The notes under the pieces: generated by a model
Databases searched by the model: none
What the model saw: the letters and a program-made list of their open reading frames with translations, nothing else
Told to the model about the DNA's origin: nothing
Program-made: the position numbers and the translations under genes
Assembly: GCA_024398135.1 (NCBI GenBank)
Contig: CP073750.1
Location: 2,604,001-2,668,000 of the forward strand
Reading direction: 5' to 3'
Length of the DNA stretch: 64,000 nt
Source: a bacterium SCSIO 12643
GTDB taxonomy: Bacteria; Bacteroidota; Bacteroidia; Flavobacteriales_G; Salibacteraceae
In this document: positions 12,217 to 21,549 of the stretch, in pieces
Layout: each line of letters starts with the position of its first letter
How positions within the stretch are numbered: the stretch's first letter is position 1

Positions 12217-12513
12217 TCATAAATGTCCGTGGATGTGTTTAAAAATGTCTTGAAATACGCCAATTTGAAAATGGCACATTAAATCTTCAAGGGATTTGAA
12301 TTTTTCATCACTGAGATAGGTAGCGCAGATATATTCAATAAATAGGTAATACGGATCAAGCCTTTTGATAATGTAGCCGTTTTTAAAAATGATCAGTAGT
12401 TCGTTTTGTAGGATTACTGTAACCCCGTAAAGCGCTGAATTTTTGGGAATAGGCTGCATATATACTTTAACCAGTGACCCGGTTTTCAGAATTTGTGTGG
12501 ATAGTTTATGCAT
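12217..12513 (-). CDS. Hypothetical protein
   Basis: Unrecognised protein of about 98 residues starting at the ATG at 12513 (MHKLSTQILKTGSLVKVYMQ); a GTG six codons upstream is possible. It has an N-terminal beta-like half (VTVILQNELLIIFKNGYIIK) and a helical C-terminus with HF.IGVFQDIFKHIHGH. No signal peptide or membrane segment. It is divergent from the small HTH gene at 12605, separated by about 90 bp carrying a palindrome, so the two may share regulation. Confidence 0.5.
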   Translation of the reverse strand: MHKLSTQILKTGSLVKVYMQPIPKNSALYGVTVILQNELLIIFKNGYIIKRLDPYYLFIEYICATYLSDEKFKSLEDLMCHFQIGVFQDIFKHIHGHL

Positions 12514-12556
12514 GGAAAAGTATTGATACACAAAGGTAGTATATTTAAAAAAAAGA

Positions 12557-12568
12557 TACTAATTAGTA
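12557..12568. promoter_or_regulatory. Palindrome, candidate operator of the adjacent HTH protein
   Basis: A perfect 12-bp palindrome TACTAATTAGTA sits between the divergent genes at 12513 and 12605. XRE-type regulators commonly bind such sites in their own promoters. That binding is inferred; only the palindrome is seen. Confidence 0.4.
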
Positions 12569-12604
12569 GTAACCGAATGTTAATGTACGCTATTCTTTTA
12601 CGGA

Positions 12605-12844
12605 ATGGAGAAGTCTGAACAGATTCTACGGCTTGCTAAACGAATTAGAAGCCTCCGAATTCAAAAAGGATATACTAGTTATGAGAGTTTTGCCCTTGAA
12701 AAAGGGATACATCGTGCTCAGTATGGCCGTTATGAAACTGGAACCGATATTCAGTTTACGAGCCTGGTTAAAATCGCACAATCATTTGGAATGACCCTTG
12801 AAGAATTCTTTAGCGAAGGATTCGAAGATTTGAATGAAAATTAG
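12605..12844 (+). CDS. XRE/Cro-C1-type helix-turn-helix protein
   Basis: A 79-residue single-domain DNA-binding protein. RLAKRIRSLRIQKGYTSYES begins a Cro/C1 helix-turn-helix; YGRYETGTDIQFTSLVKIAQ supplies the recognition and following helices. It ends with the typical EEFFSEGFEDL. It has no sensor domain. Its stop codon overlaps the end of the convergent glycosyltransferase gene by 4 bp, and it may regulate itself and the divergent gene at 12513. Confidence 0.85.
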   Translation: MEKSEQILRLAKRIRSLRIQKGYTSYESFALEKGIHRAQYGRYETGTDIQFTSLVKIAQSFGMTLEEFFSEGFEDLNEN

Positions 12845-14160
12845 ATTCCTATTTCTAAAGCTTTAATCGAAGTTTTTTCTGGATTCCATGGGTCTTTATA
12901 AGACTCTTTAAAGAAGAACTCTTTCACATATGCAATACTTCTTACGATCCTTAGGAAGTAACCATGATAGAAAACCATTAGCGGTACATATATCAGAAAA
13001 TAAGAGAATGGAGCATTGGTTCGTTCTCTAAATAGGTTGAATACTAGTAGTTTAAATAAATTAGCTCCGGTGTATAAGAAAATGTTCATTACAATAATAA
13101 ATGGCAACAGGCTGGCGAAGTTGAATATCATGTCCGCAGCATAGATGTACCATTTAATATTCAGAATTAAAGTATAGGTGATGTTCTCCAAAAACGAAAT
13201 GAAGTTTGAAAGACTGAAATTTTGATGCGGGAAGAAAACATCAGAGTGTTTTCTAAGTCTAAATCTTACCAATGATTTATCCCATCTCAGTCTTTGTTTT
13301 GTAAGCTTTTGGAAAGTGTTAGGTACACTTGTTTGGCACACTGCACGGTCTTCAAATCTAATTTTATATCCCAGTTTTCTAAACTTTACGGTAATATCGC
13401 CATCCAGCCCCGGACCTATATCCCATCCCTGAACACGCTGGAGCAGATCCATTCTAAAAGCTCCGAAAGCCCCAGATACCACACGATAAATTCCTAAATA
13501 ACTTGAAACCATACGGCCAATACTAATGGCATCTGTATATTCAAAACCTTGAAGCGCGGTGACTACAGACTCTCTATAATTTCTAACCATCACATTGCCT
13601 CCAACCGCACCAATTTTACGATCCTCGTAGAACGGAATAATAATGTTTTCAATGGCATCGAAATCATAAGAACAGTCAGCGTCCAAGTGAACCACGTATT
13701 TCCCTTTAGCAATACGTAGAGCCGTATTCGCTCCGGATGCTTTGCCTCCACGAACCTCGTTTCTTACGAAGTAATCGATATAACCGTTTTTTTTGAGACT
13801 CTTACAAATGATTTCAGTATCATCATCTGATCCATCATCGACAATGATCAATTCAAAATTGGTATAGGTTTGCTCCTGGAGGGATGTCGTTAATTTAAAG
13901 ATATGTTTCCCTTCGTTTTTTCCCGGGACAATAATGGATACCAAGGGGAGCTCTAACCAGAGTCTTCGTTTTGCATCTAAATAATCATAGCGATTTCGAT
14001 AACGATCCCATTTAATGAAAATGAGCGATACCAGATCAACTACGACATATCTAAAAAACTCAAAGAAGAAGAAAAACCAGAATACACGAAGCATTTTACT
14101 AAACCCAACGGTTTGTAAATACATTATGAATTCATGTATTTCGGCTCCAATAAAATCCAA
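12841..14160 (-). CDS. Membrane family-2 glycosyltransferase (polysaccharide synthase)
   Basis: Processive GT2 synthase-like enzyme of 439 residues. A TM segment (about 20-50) precedes the GT-A domain with VSIIVPGKNEG (74-84), DDGSDDD (108-114), the metal-binding DAD (160-162), an acidic GLDGD (251-255) and the acceptor motif QRLRW (289-293). Two or more TM helices follow (about 320-400). D, DxD and QxxRW together are the pattern of cellulose, hyaluronan and PNAG synthases. It is the last gene of a minus-strand run of six that also encodes periplasmic and outer-membrane export parts, so it probably polymerises and extrudes a polysaccharide. The sugar cannot be told. Confidence 0.85.
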   Translation of the reverse strand: MDFIGAEIHEFIMYLQTVGFSKMLRVFWFFFFFEFFRYVVVDLVSLIFIKWDRYRNRYDYLDAKRRLWLELPLVSIIVPGKNEGKHIFKLTTSLQEQTYTNFELIIVDDGSDDDTEIICKSLKKNGYIDYFVRNEVRGGKASGANTALRIAKGKYVVHLDADCSYDFDAIENIIIPFYEDRKIGAVGGNVMVRNYRESVVTALQGFEYTDAISIGRMVSSYLGIYRVVSGAFGAFRMDLLQRVQGWDIGPGLDGDITVKFRKLGYKIRFEDRAVCQTSVPNTFQKLTKQRLRWDKSLVRFRLRKHSDVFFPHQNFSLSNFISFLENITYTLILNIKWYIYAADMIFNFASLLPFIIVMNIFLYTGANLFKLLVFNLFRERTNAPFSYFLIYVPLMVFYHGYFLRIVRSIAYVKEFFFKESYKDPWNPEKTSIKALEIGI

Positions 14161-14165
14161 TGATT

Positions 14166-15599
14166 CTACATTTTAGTCAATGGGGTGACGATACTATTTA
14201 TGCTTTGATCAACTTCAGATCCCAGTTTTAAACTCACAATATCCATACGCAACCCAATATGTACCTTTTCGTAAGATTTAGTCAATAATCTGGACGCCAG
14301 AGACTGCATTTCTGTAATGGTGGATTTCGCTTTTTCAAAATCGGTACCCACAAACGAGAATAAGATGGTAGAAGAATTATAAAAGCTTACAAAGTCAGAT
14401 GGATTCAGGTTACTTTTAAGCACCTGAACCAAATCATTCATCAATTCCTTTTGTTTTTCAAGACCTAAAACCCCACCGACTTGTGCCGCTTTTTCCACAT
14501 GTAAGTAACCGATATTGGTTTGATACCCTACATTATGTAAACGTTGTAATTCATATTGAAGTAATACCCTGAAAATCTCCATTGTAACAGTTCCTGATAA
14601 GGTTTCCAGCTGTTTTTCAATATTGATATATCCATTGATGGCTACACTTTCACCTTTTTTGGTCATGATGTAGCGCTTAATGGATTTCGAAACCAAATGT
14701 TCCACATCATTTTCGGTGCCACATGTGGTACATTTCGCTTTGGTATAGTAATCCTGAAATCTATGATGACAGCTGTTACAAGTATATAGAACCGAGGGCT
14801 TATCGTAATCTACGCCAATATGGCGTAATGTTTTATTACATTTTGGACAGTCTAACTGATCATCAATACTATTCTGAAAATCTTCAATTGGCCCTACATA
14901 AGCACAAGGGAAGTGGTGTACCAAATCCTGAGCGGTGGCATCTGACGAATTACATTTTGGACATACTTCACGGTAGTTTAAGTATCCACTATGACAGCTA
15001 TTGCATAAATATACACGCTCGTGAAATTCGGATTGAAACAGCCCTTCATCTTCCGCAGTGTTTAAAATTTTTAATACGGTAATCTCATCTCGGTGATTAA
15101 AATTCACAGAGAGTTCAGGATAATAGTAGCCAATTCCGGAATGAAAATATGGAATAGGATCCAATTTCTTTTTGCCTCTGGTATACATCAAATTCAACGT
15201 ACGGTTGATCATTTGAGATTCGAAACTCAAAACCTTTGGATGATTGATACGTGAAATTCGAGCTCTGATGTCGAGTAATTTCGGATCAATTTGATCCAAA
15301 TGATTAATTGAAGGTATCGTACCATCAGAGAGTGAATTAATTACCGTCTCATCATATGCTGTTGTATTTAAGATGAAAATCGGAATCAGATAAACTCTCG
15401 GATTTAAATGCGAACGTACCTGCGAAATAATGTATTGTAATAAACTCTCTTCTCTGACATCTAATAATAGTACATCATATTGAGTGAACGTATCCGGACG
15501 GAATTTATCATTAATCTCAACAATAAAGTATTTAAGATTGTGGTAGGTCACAACATTCCCATCCACTATGATTTGATCTTTTTCGAAATCTTCTACCAT
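14166..15599 (-). CDS. Zinc-ribbon output protein (TackOD1-like) with degenerate GGDEF-like domain
   Basis: Cytoplasmic 477-residue protein with three parts. Residues 1-130 look receiver-like (YDVLLLDVREES at about 41-52) but without an obvious full phosphorylation pocket. Residues about 150-300 carry five or more Cys pairs (CNSC 199-202, CPKC 213-216, CPKC 251-254, CNSC 274-277, CTTC 290-293) and the string HHFPCAYVGP, resembling the TackOD1 output domain. Residues about 330-477 resemble a GGDEF fold, with SDFVSFYNSS where GGDEF should be, so no cyclase activity is expected. It starts within the end of the HlyD gene (7 bp overlap) and ends 5 bp before the synthase gene. A role as intracellular controller of the synthase is inferred. 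Confidence 0.65.
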   Translation of the reverse strand: MVEDFEKDQIIVDGNVVTYHNLKYFIVEINDKFRPDTFTQYDVLLLDVREESLLQYIISQVRSHLNPRVYLIPIFILNTTAYDETVINSLSDGTIPSINHLDQIDPKLLDIRARISRINHPKVLSFESQMINRTLNLMYTRGKKKLDPIPYFHSGIGYYYPELSVNFNHRDEITVLKILNTAEDEGLFQSEFHERVYLCNSCHSGYLNYREVCPKCNSSDATAQDLVHHFPCAYVGPIEDFQNSIDDQLDCPKCNKTLRHIGVDYDKPSVLYTCNSCHHRFQDYYTKAKCTTCGTENDVEHLVSKSIKRYIMTKKGESVAINGYINIEKQLETLSGTVTMEIFRVLLQYELQRLHNVGYQTNIGYLHVEKAAQVGGVLGLEKQKELMNDLVQVLKSNLNPSDFVSFYNSSTILFSFVGTDFEKAKSTITEMQSLASRLLTKSYEKVHIGLRMDIVSLKLGSEVDQSINSIVTPLTKM

Positions 15600-16678
15600 G
15601 AGAATCTGCTTTTTTTGATTTGAACCGAGATTTTATAAAACTTTTGCCATTCGTTCAGCTCAATCTCGTCCTTTGGAAAAATATCAGCCGCAATTGCACG
15701 TGTGCGAGACTCGTATTTTTTCTGAAATTCCGGAGGTAGACTATACGTTGCCGAGTAAAACCTGCGTATGGTTCCATGACTTTTTTGCCCGTTAGGGAAT
15801 GTCAGGATAACTTCATCACCCACCTGAATAGCGCTTAAGTCTTCCTGAAGAAAAAACGTTTTGATGTATACACTTTCTTGTTGGTGGACATTCATAATTT
15901 CTTCAGTTTTTAAAGCGACCTCATTAGGTCTTTTATAGATTCGTGTAATTACACCACTCATTGGACTAATGTAAACACGTTTCATAGACATATATCCCGC
16001 ACCTCCACCTGAATAAGGAATCGGAGAGGGAGCAAGATCATCTTCAATCGTATCTTCAGCCTGACCACCTAATTCGACAATCATAGATTTAAATACTGCA
16101 ATTTCATTATTGTATTTTCTATTCTCAATGGTGAGTTTTTCCAACTGACTTTGGTAAGATTCCAATTTGTTTTTGGAGCTTACTTCCAGAATTACCTGAT
16201 TTTCGAGTTTTTGGATTTCAGATTGATACCATGCGATGAGGTTGATATTCTCTCCAATCCGTAAACGATTCAATCTGATGTTTTTATTCAGCTGGTAGAC
16301 TTCACGTTGTTGCCATGAGGAAGTGTTATCCTCATCGTCATCAATTTTAAAAGCGAATGCTCCACGACTTTGTTCATCTCGAGCTGAAGTATATGCAAAT
16401 AAAGTGTCTCCGTATAAAACTGTATCTCCTTCTTTGACTTTAAAATAGTGAATAGTGATATCGTCAGGAACACGAACCTTAACACTATTGAACATGACCT
16501 GTCCTTCGGCATGTACATAAAATACACGGTTGATGAAATATCTAAAGATGAAAAAACTAATGATTGCCAATACCACATAGTAAACAATCTTATCCCAGTT
16601 CTTATTCTTCTTTGAGATTTTTTCTTCCTCCATGTTTCTCAGCATGGAAGCCTTCCTATTGAAATTTAAAGATTTCAC
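15593..16678 (-). CDS. HlyD/Alg44-type periplasmic adaptor protein
   Basis: Membrane-fusion protein of 361 residues: a short cytoplasmic tail, one TM helix (about 32-49), a first barrel-sandwich half (FYVHAEGQVMF ... KVKEGDTVLYGDTLF), a coiled-coil hairpin (about 140-210) and the returning half (YISPMSGVITRIYKRPNEVA) followed by a beta-barrel domain. In the family this bridges an inner-membrane pump or synthase to an outer-membrane channel. The next gene upstream encodes a TolC-like protein and the last gene of the run a GT2 synthase, so it most likely links these. Confidence 0.82.
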   Translation of the reverse strand: MKSLNFNRKASMLRNMEEEKISKKNKNWDKIVYYVVLAIISFFIFRYFINRVFYVHAEGQVMFNSVKVRVPDDITIHYFKVKEGDTVLYGDTLFAYTSARDEQSRGAFAFKIDDDEDNTSSWQQREVYQLNKNIRLNRLRIGENINLIAWYQSEIQKLENQVILEVSSKNKLESYQSQLEKLTIENRKYNNEIAVFKSMIVELGGQAEDTIEDDLAPSPIPYSGGGAGYMSMKRVYISPMSGVITRIYKRPNEVALKTEEIMNVHQQESVYIKTFFLQEDLSAIQVGDEVILTFPNGQKSHGTIRRFYSATYSLPPEFQKKYESRTRAIAADIFPKDEIELNEWQKFYKISVQIKKSRFSW

Positions 16679-16698
16679 AGTGTCTTACTTTATTGGAA

Positions 16699-18768
16699 TT
16701 ATTTGTTGATTGAGTTTTTGTCAAAGTCAATCAGTGATCCAAAATCATGGATAACAAAACCAGCGGAATTCATTTGAGCTTGAATCTCTGCAAATTTTTC
16801 TTCCATTTCTAATCTATTACTAAAGTCATTTGTACGCAATGCGATATAGGTCTTATCCGTTGGATAAGAATTGGTTTTACGTACAATGAAGTCTGTTTTC
16901 ACATTTTCGTAGCACATGAAATACACACGGTTTACGTTGTCAAATATCTTTTGGATATCCTCCACAGGATAGTGGGTTGGAATACTCACGCCCAATTTGA
17001 TCGATTTGTCATCACAATAAGTTTTGGCTTCCTGTACCAGTTCATGATACTTTCTTAAATATTCCGGTTTGTTTTGGTGCCAATCTTTACTTACATGTGG
17101 CTCCACATCTAAATGAATCGCAGAAATATTTTTCCAGTTGACATCTTGTCCAAGTGTTTGCATGTACTCTGTAAACCCACCATTGATCAGACTATTTTTG
17201 CCAATCATGATTTCTACTTCGATTTCGTCTTTGACCAATAAATCGATTAACTCAAACGTCTTTCTTCTGGCAACCGGATCATTGTTTAAACTCACAGTAA
17301 CTCTATTGATACGATTTAAGTTTAAATAATGGGTGATTACTGCGGGGTCATATTTTTTAACACTGCTACTCCAAATGTATATTCCACTAGAGTGCTTGCT
17401 TTTATTGAGTTCTGAGTCGTCCAAACTGATAGGTTGAATAAGTTTCTCAGCCTTAGAATATGGTAAGTCTGTGTAGATATTCAGGATTTTGAGATACATC
17501 TGTTGTTTGGTATCCAATAGTTCGATATCAATTTGCATCAAATTATCCAGAAGTTCCAGAGCTTCAATTGGATTAAACGTAAGTGGTGCAATGCTATGTT
17601 TGACCCGTTCACGTCTTACCAGTTCTTCATACATTTTCTTTTTATGGTATAGCGCAGAAAATTGTTTGAGTTTGTATCTGAACTCGTAGAACTGTGTTAA
17701 AACATCCTGTTGAATTTCCGGCTGATCATCTGTTGGTGCTAAAGCCAATTCTGACTTAGCTTCTTTAAGTTCATTTTTGTTTCTGGTGTTGAAGTTCAAT
17801 GGAGCTGTTAAACTAACTCCTACGGAAAAATAACTTCTGTAATCCGGATCAGAACTTACTAAATCAAAAAAGTTATAAGCAACATATGGTTTTAATCTGA
17901 AATCATGAATAGCCTTATCATCTAACTTGATGTTTTCAAGCATCAGCATGGTGATAGAGTCAGGTTCTTCTAATGTGAGAAGTTGATATGAATAGGAATA
18001 ATCAATGTCCAACAGTGGAAAGTCTGTAGCACTTTCATCTGCAACATTTAATTCAGCAGAAAGCTGAGCGTTATAACTTTCGTAAATATTAAGCATACTT
18101 TGAATCTCCGCATGACTTGAAATTGTCGCAATCAGTTCTTTTTGAGTCACGTGTTTTAACAGGTTCAATTTGGTTGCCATGTCTACACGTTGTTCCGCCA
18201 GTTGTTCTCTGGTTTTTAGAACTTCAATTTTTTTGAGATTGAATTGATAGATGATATTATGCCATTTAAGATAGCGATCTAGTTGCTTTTGATCTTCAGG
18301 CGCACGCATACGCATTATCTCAACCTCATTGAATTTAATCCTGGCTTTATTGTGATTAGAGAAATATCCGCTTTTAAGAAGATCCATTCCCAGTCCGACT
18401 CTAAACTTTTGATTGTAAAAGAGGTTATCTTCAAAACCAAATCCGGGATCTAAATTGTAGGCATATGAAGCACTGGCTTCGAGTCCAATATCACCATCTA
18501 ACACATGGGCCTCACGAAGTTTAACTTGTTGTTCTAAATCATAAATACTTAGCGATTGGGACGTGTCGTTAATTCGTGTAGGAACATTTTTAATGAGTTG
18601 AACCCCATCTGTAGAATCACCGGAAACATGGGAGATATTGTAATGAGAATATGTAGAATCCCACGTTTGATACAATTGATCAATATACTCCGAAATCTTT
18701 TGGTTCTGGCCCATTAGAGATGTACCAAAAGACATGATAAAGGTGAAAATGAGATAGGAGTATTTCAT
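16699..18768 (-). CDS. TolC-like outer-membrane protein fused to a TIM-barrel-like domain
   Basis: A 689-residue exported protein with signal peptide (about 1-20). Residues about 60-430 have the long amphipathic helices and Ala/Gln-rich pattern of an outer-membrane efflux protein. From about 465 to the end it continues into a beta/alpha domain (GIYIWSSSVKK; HLDVEPHVSKDW; KLGVSIPTHYP; RVYFMCYENV) that looks like a glycoside-hydrolase-type TIM barrel. The acidic HLDVEP motif is a plausible active site. The fusion would place a polysaccharide-acting domain at the export channel. Signal peptide and TolC part are clear; the enzymatic role is inferred. Confidence 0.7.
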   Translation of the reverse strand: MKYSYLIFTFIMSFGTSLMGQNQKISEYIDQLYQTWDSTYSHYNISHVSGDSTDGVQLIKNVPTRINDTSQSLSIYDLEQQVKLREAHVLDGDIGLEASASYAYNLDPGFGFEDNLFYNQKFRVGLGMDLLKSGYFSNHNKARIKFNEVEIMRMRAPEDQKQLDRYLKWHNIIYQFNLKKIEVLKTREQLAEQRVDMATKLNLLKHVTQKELIATISSHAEIQSMLNIYESYNAQLSAELNVADESATDFPLLDIDYSYSYQLLTLEEPDSITMLMLENIKLDDKAIHDFRLKPYVAYNFFDLVSSDPDYRSYFSVGVSLTAPLNFNTRNKNELKEAKSELALAPTDDQPEIQQDVLTQFYEFRYKLKQFSALYHKKKMYEELVRRERVKHSIAPLTFNPIEALELLDNLMQIDIELLDTKQQMYLKILNIYTDLPYSKAEKLIQPISLDDSELNKSKHSSGIYIWSSSVKKYDPAVITHYLNLNRINRVTVSLNNDPVARRKTFELIDLLVKDEIEVEIMIGKNSLINGGFTEYMQTLGQDVNWKNISAIHLDVEPHVSKDWHQNKPEYLRKYHELVQEAKTYCDDKSIKLGVSIPTHYPVEDIQKIFDNVNRVYFMCYENVKTDFIVRKTNSYPTDKTYIALRTNDFSNRLEMEEKFAEIQAQMNSAGFVIHDFGSLIDFDKNSINK

Positions 18769-18775
18769 ATGGCGA

Positions 18776-19555
18776 TTATTTTCGAACTACGGTTTCTATA
18801 ACCGCATCCTTATAGTTTGCCGATAATGGAGTGTTTTTGTTATAGTTCAAACGAACTTCTCCGTCACCGATACTTTCTATACGATTGATATTTACGATGT
18901 AAGATCTATGCACCTGAATGAACATATTCTTAGGTAATAAATCAGAGAAGTTTTTTAAAGTACTACGCACCAGATGTTTTTTGTTTTCTAAAAATACTTC
19001 CACGTAATTACTATCCGATTTCACATAACAGATGTCAGCTAGTTTAATCTTATAGAAAATTTTATCAATTTTCAGATAAATCGTTTGATCGTTACCCACA
19101 GAAACATCGCCAGATTGTTTTGGTTCAGGTGTAGATTCTTCCTCTTTTTGAGGTGCAGGTTCCTGTACTTTTTTCGAATGATTGTAATTGTTCAATGCCA
19201 CTTCAATAGCGGTATAAATATCTACTTCGTTAAATGGTTTTAGTAAATAACCATTTGGTTGTGTTTTTACGGCAGTGTTGATCGTTGCGCGATCACCATA
19301 TGCTGTCAGGAAAATAAAAGGGATATCTAATGTTGCTCTGATTTTTTTAGCCAACCAGATTCCATCTTTCTCACCAGCCAAATTGATATCTAAAAGCGCC
19401 AGATCCACATCGGTTTTTTGTAAATCTTCCCATGCTTGTTCTGCGGAGTCGGCCATCCCAACAACAGAGTAACCAATTTCTTCGACATTATTTTTTAAGA
19501 CAGCCTGGGTAATGTACTCATCCTCTACAATATAGATTTTTATTTTGTAACTCAT
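18776..19555 (-). CDS. LytTR-family response regulator
   Basis: Two-component response regulator of 259 residues. The receiver domain has the acidic pair EDE (11-13), phosphoacceptor Asp56 (LALLDINLAG), Thr in FLTAYG and Lys in LLKPF. A Glu/Pro-rich linker (about 130-155) leads to a C-terminal LytTR DNA-binding domain (YVKSDSNYVEVFLENKKHLVRS; QVHRSYIVN). It overlaps the kinase gene by 4 bp, making that its likely partner, and lies 8 bp upstream of the TolC-fusion gene, suggesting control of the export cluster. Confidence 0.92.
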   Translation of the reverse strand: MSYKIKIYIVEDEYITQAVLKNNVEEIGYSVVGMADSAEQAWEDLQKTDVDLALLDINLAGEKDGIWLAKKIRATLDIPFIFLTAYGDRATINTAVKTQPNGYLLKPFNEVDIYTAIEVALNNYNHSKKVQEPAPQKEEESTPEPKQSGDVSVGNDQTIYLKIDKIFYKIKLADICYVKSDSNYVEVFLENKKHLVRSTLKNFSDLLPKNMFIQVHRSYIVNINRIESIGDGEVRLNYNKNTPLSANYKDAVIETVVRK

Positions 19556-21549
19556 TTTTCCTGGTTTTGACGACTAAATTTAATAGAAAATTCTGCACCA
19601 CCATTGTTGCGGTAAGTTAATTTACTATTCATTTGTTTTGAAAGCATTCTAACTAATTGTAATCCTAAGGTATTCGTTGAATCTAAATTAAAATCATTTG
19701 GTAAACCCACACCATCATCAGCAACAATTAATGTATAATCCTCGCTGGAATCTTGCTTTAACCAAACATCGATCATGCCTTCTTGATTATTCGGGTATGC
19801 ATATTTTATAGCATTAGAAACAAGTTCGTTCACAATCAAACCTAAAGGAATAGCGGTCTCTACATCCAATTTGATTTCTTCGGTAATAATGTTGATTTTG
19901 ATCTTATTGAAGTCAATCATTAAAGCACTCATAATTTGAGTACTTAATTTTTCCAGGTAAGATTTAAAAGGAATGTATCTGATATCATCATTTTGATAGA
20001 GCATTTGGTGAATCAAAGCCATAGATTGAATACGGTTTTGACTTTGTTTCATGATATCTTTAAATTCTTTGTTTTTGCTATGAACCGCTTGTAGTTGTAG
20101 AATTCCAGAAACAATCTGTAGGTTGTTTTTTACACGATGGTGAATTTCCTTGAGTAAGTATTCTTTTTCGTGAAGTGATTTTTCCACCAACTGTGTTTTT
20201 TGCTCATAATTCACGATAAGCTCTTGCAGACGTGTTTTTTGAGAACTTCTTTTACGCAGTAGATATAGTGCAATAACGAATAAGATTGCCAGGATTACCG
20301 CAGCAATCAAAATCCATTTTAGGTATTGCTGATCTTTAATGGAACGTTGTTTTTCTTGGTGAATTTGCAACAACGCTTTTTGCATGATTTCTTCTTTATG
20401 ACGAAGTTCTACCGAAACGGCTAGCTGTGCAGATTTTTCAATATTTCTGCTGGAAGCAATAGAATCTGTGAGTTGAATGAATCTTTTTGCATACAGGTAA
20501 GCAGAATCGTATTGTGACAAGGCACCAAATGTTTTACTAAGATATAATGTATTGGTGTAGTGAATATCCGGAGCAGTTTTTCTGTTGATCAATTCTCTTA
20601 CGCCCTGTAGGTGTCTTAATGCATTATCCAATTCATTAACCTTTAATTCGCAGTAAGCCAGGATGTTTAAGTTTCTTGCAGAGTTTTGATAGTCCTTTGC
20701 CCGCAAACTTGCGACATAATCTTCTTTAAGTAAGGGGATTGCTTCTTGATATTTATCTTGTTGAATGAAAGCTTCGGCAGTACTTCCTTTGATCAATCCA
20801 AGAAAATATTCTTTATTTTCAAAGTTGGAACTTTCGACCATGTTCCGTGCAATTTGGTAGTAGTGAAGCGCACTATCAGGTTGTTGGTTTGCGCTGAAAT
20901 ATCTGGCGAAGTCGTATAAGTCAACTGCATATTGCTTCGGTTTTGCTTTGTTTAGATTTTCACCACGTGATTTTTTCAATCTGAAAATTCGAATGGCATC
21001 CTCATACATCCCAAGATTGTAGTATAATCCATCAAGTGAGGTTACATTATTTTTGATTTTGCTATAAGCCTCGGTGTCTTTGTATATTAAGTGTTCAAGC
21101 GTACTGACATATTGTACCGCGGAATTGTAAGCTCTGATTTCGGTAAAGGCAATGGTGATGTTGTTATATAAGATTAGACTATCGAGATAGTTTAAATCTG
21201 AAATATTATCCAGAGCACTTTGAAGTGGAGGAATCGCTTTGATGTAGTTTTCCTGATTGAAATATAATAAGCCTAAATTGTAACTTACCTGTGCCAGTAA
21301 GCCTGGGTTTTCTTCCTGAATCGCTTTGATTTTGGTATCCTGTAGATAAGTCTCAATTTGATCCAATGAGTCTGATTTAGACTCAATCATCATCATTCTT
21401 AATTCCTTAAGTTTCTCTATATCGTCAGAACCGGAAGCAACAATAATACTTCCACTATCTGCTGGCTGAGCAGTAAGATAATGGACGCCAAAAATGAAAA
21501 GGCAGAAAAGTAAATGAGCCTTTACTAGTTGTAGTGGTTTTATGCGCAT
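19552..21549 (-). CDS. TPR-containing sensor histidine kinase (HisKA_2 type)
   Basis: A 665-residue kinase. A signal-anchor or signal peptide (about 8-28) is followed by about 350 residues of TPR-like helices (LYFNQENYIKAIPPLQSALD and similar), one TM helix (about 405-428), a coiled coil, and the HisKA_2 motif EIHHRVKNNLQIVSG with the phosphoacceptor His at 470/471. The ATPase domain has NELVSNAIKYAYP and ADDGVGLP. This layout is frequent in Bacteroidota, where such kinases pair with LytTR regulators. It is the first gene of the minus-strand run leading to the GT2 synthase. Confidence 0.9.
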   Translation of the reverse strand: MRIKPLQLVKAHLLFCLFIFGVHYLTAQPADSGSIIVASGSDDIEKLKELRMMMIESKSDSLDQIETYLQDTKIKAIQEENPGLLAQVSYNLGLLYFNQENYIKAIPPLQSALDNISDLNYLDSLILYNNITIAFTEIRAYNSAVQYVSTLEHLIYKDTEAYSKIKNNVTSLDGLYYNLGMYEDAIRIFRLKKSRGENLNKAKPKQYAVDLYDFARYFSANQQPDSALHYYQIARNMVESSNFENKEYFLGLIKGSTAEAFIQQDKYQEAIPLLKEDYVASLRAKDYQNSARNLNILAYCELKVNELDNALRHLQGVRELINRKTAPDIHYTNTLYLSKTFGALSQYDSAYLYAKRFIQLTDSIASSRNIEKSAQLAVSVELRHKEEIMQKALLQIHQEKQRSIKDQQYLKWILIAAVILAILFVIALYLLRKRSSQKTRLQELIVNYEQKTQLVEKSLHEKEYLLKEIHHRVKNNLQIVSGILQLQAVHSKNKEFKDIMKQSQNRIQSMALIHQMLYQNDDIRYIPFKSYLEKLSTQIMSALMIDFNKIKINIITEEIKLDVETAIPLGLIVNELVSNAIKYAYPNNQEGMIDVWLKQDSSEDYTLIVADDGVGLPNDFNLDSTNTLGLQLVRMLSKQMNSKLTYRNNGGAEFSIKFSRQNQEK

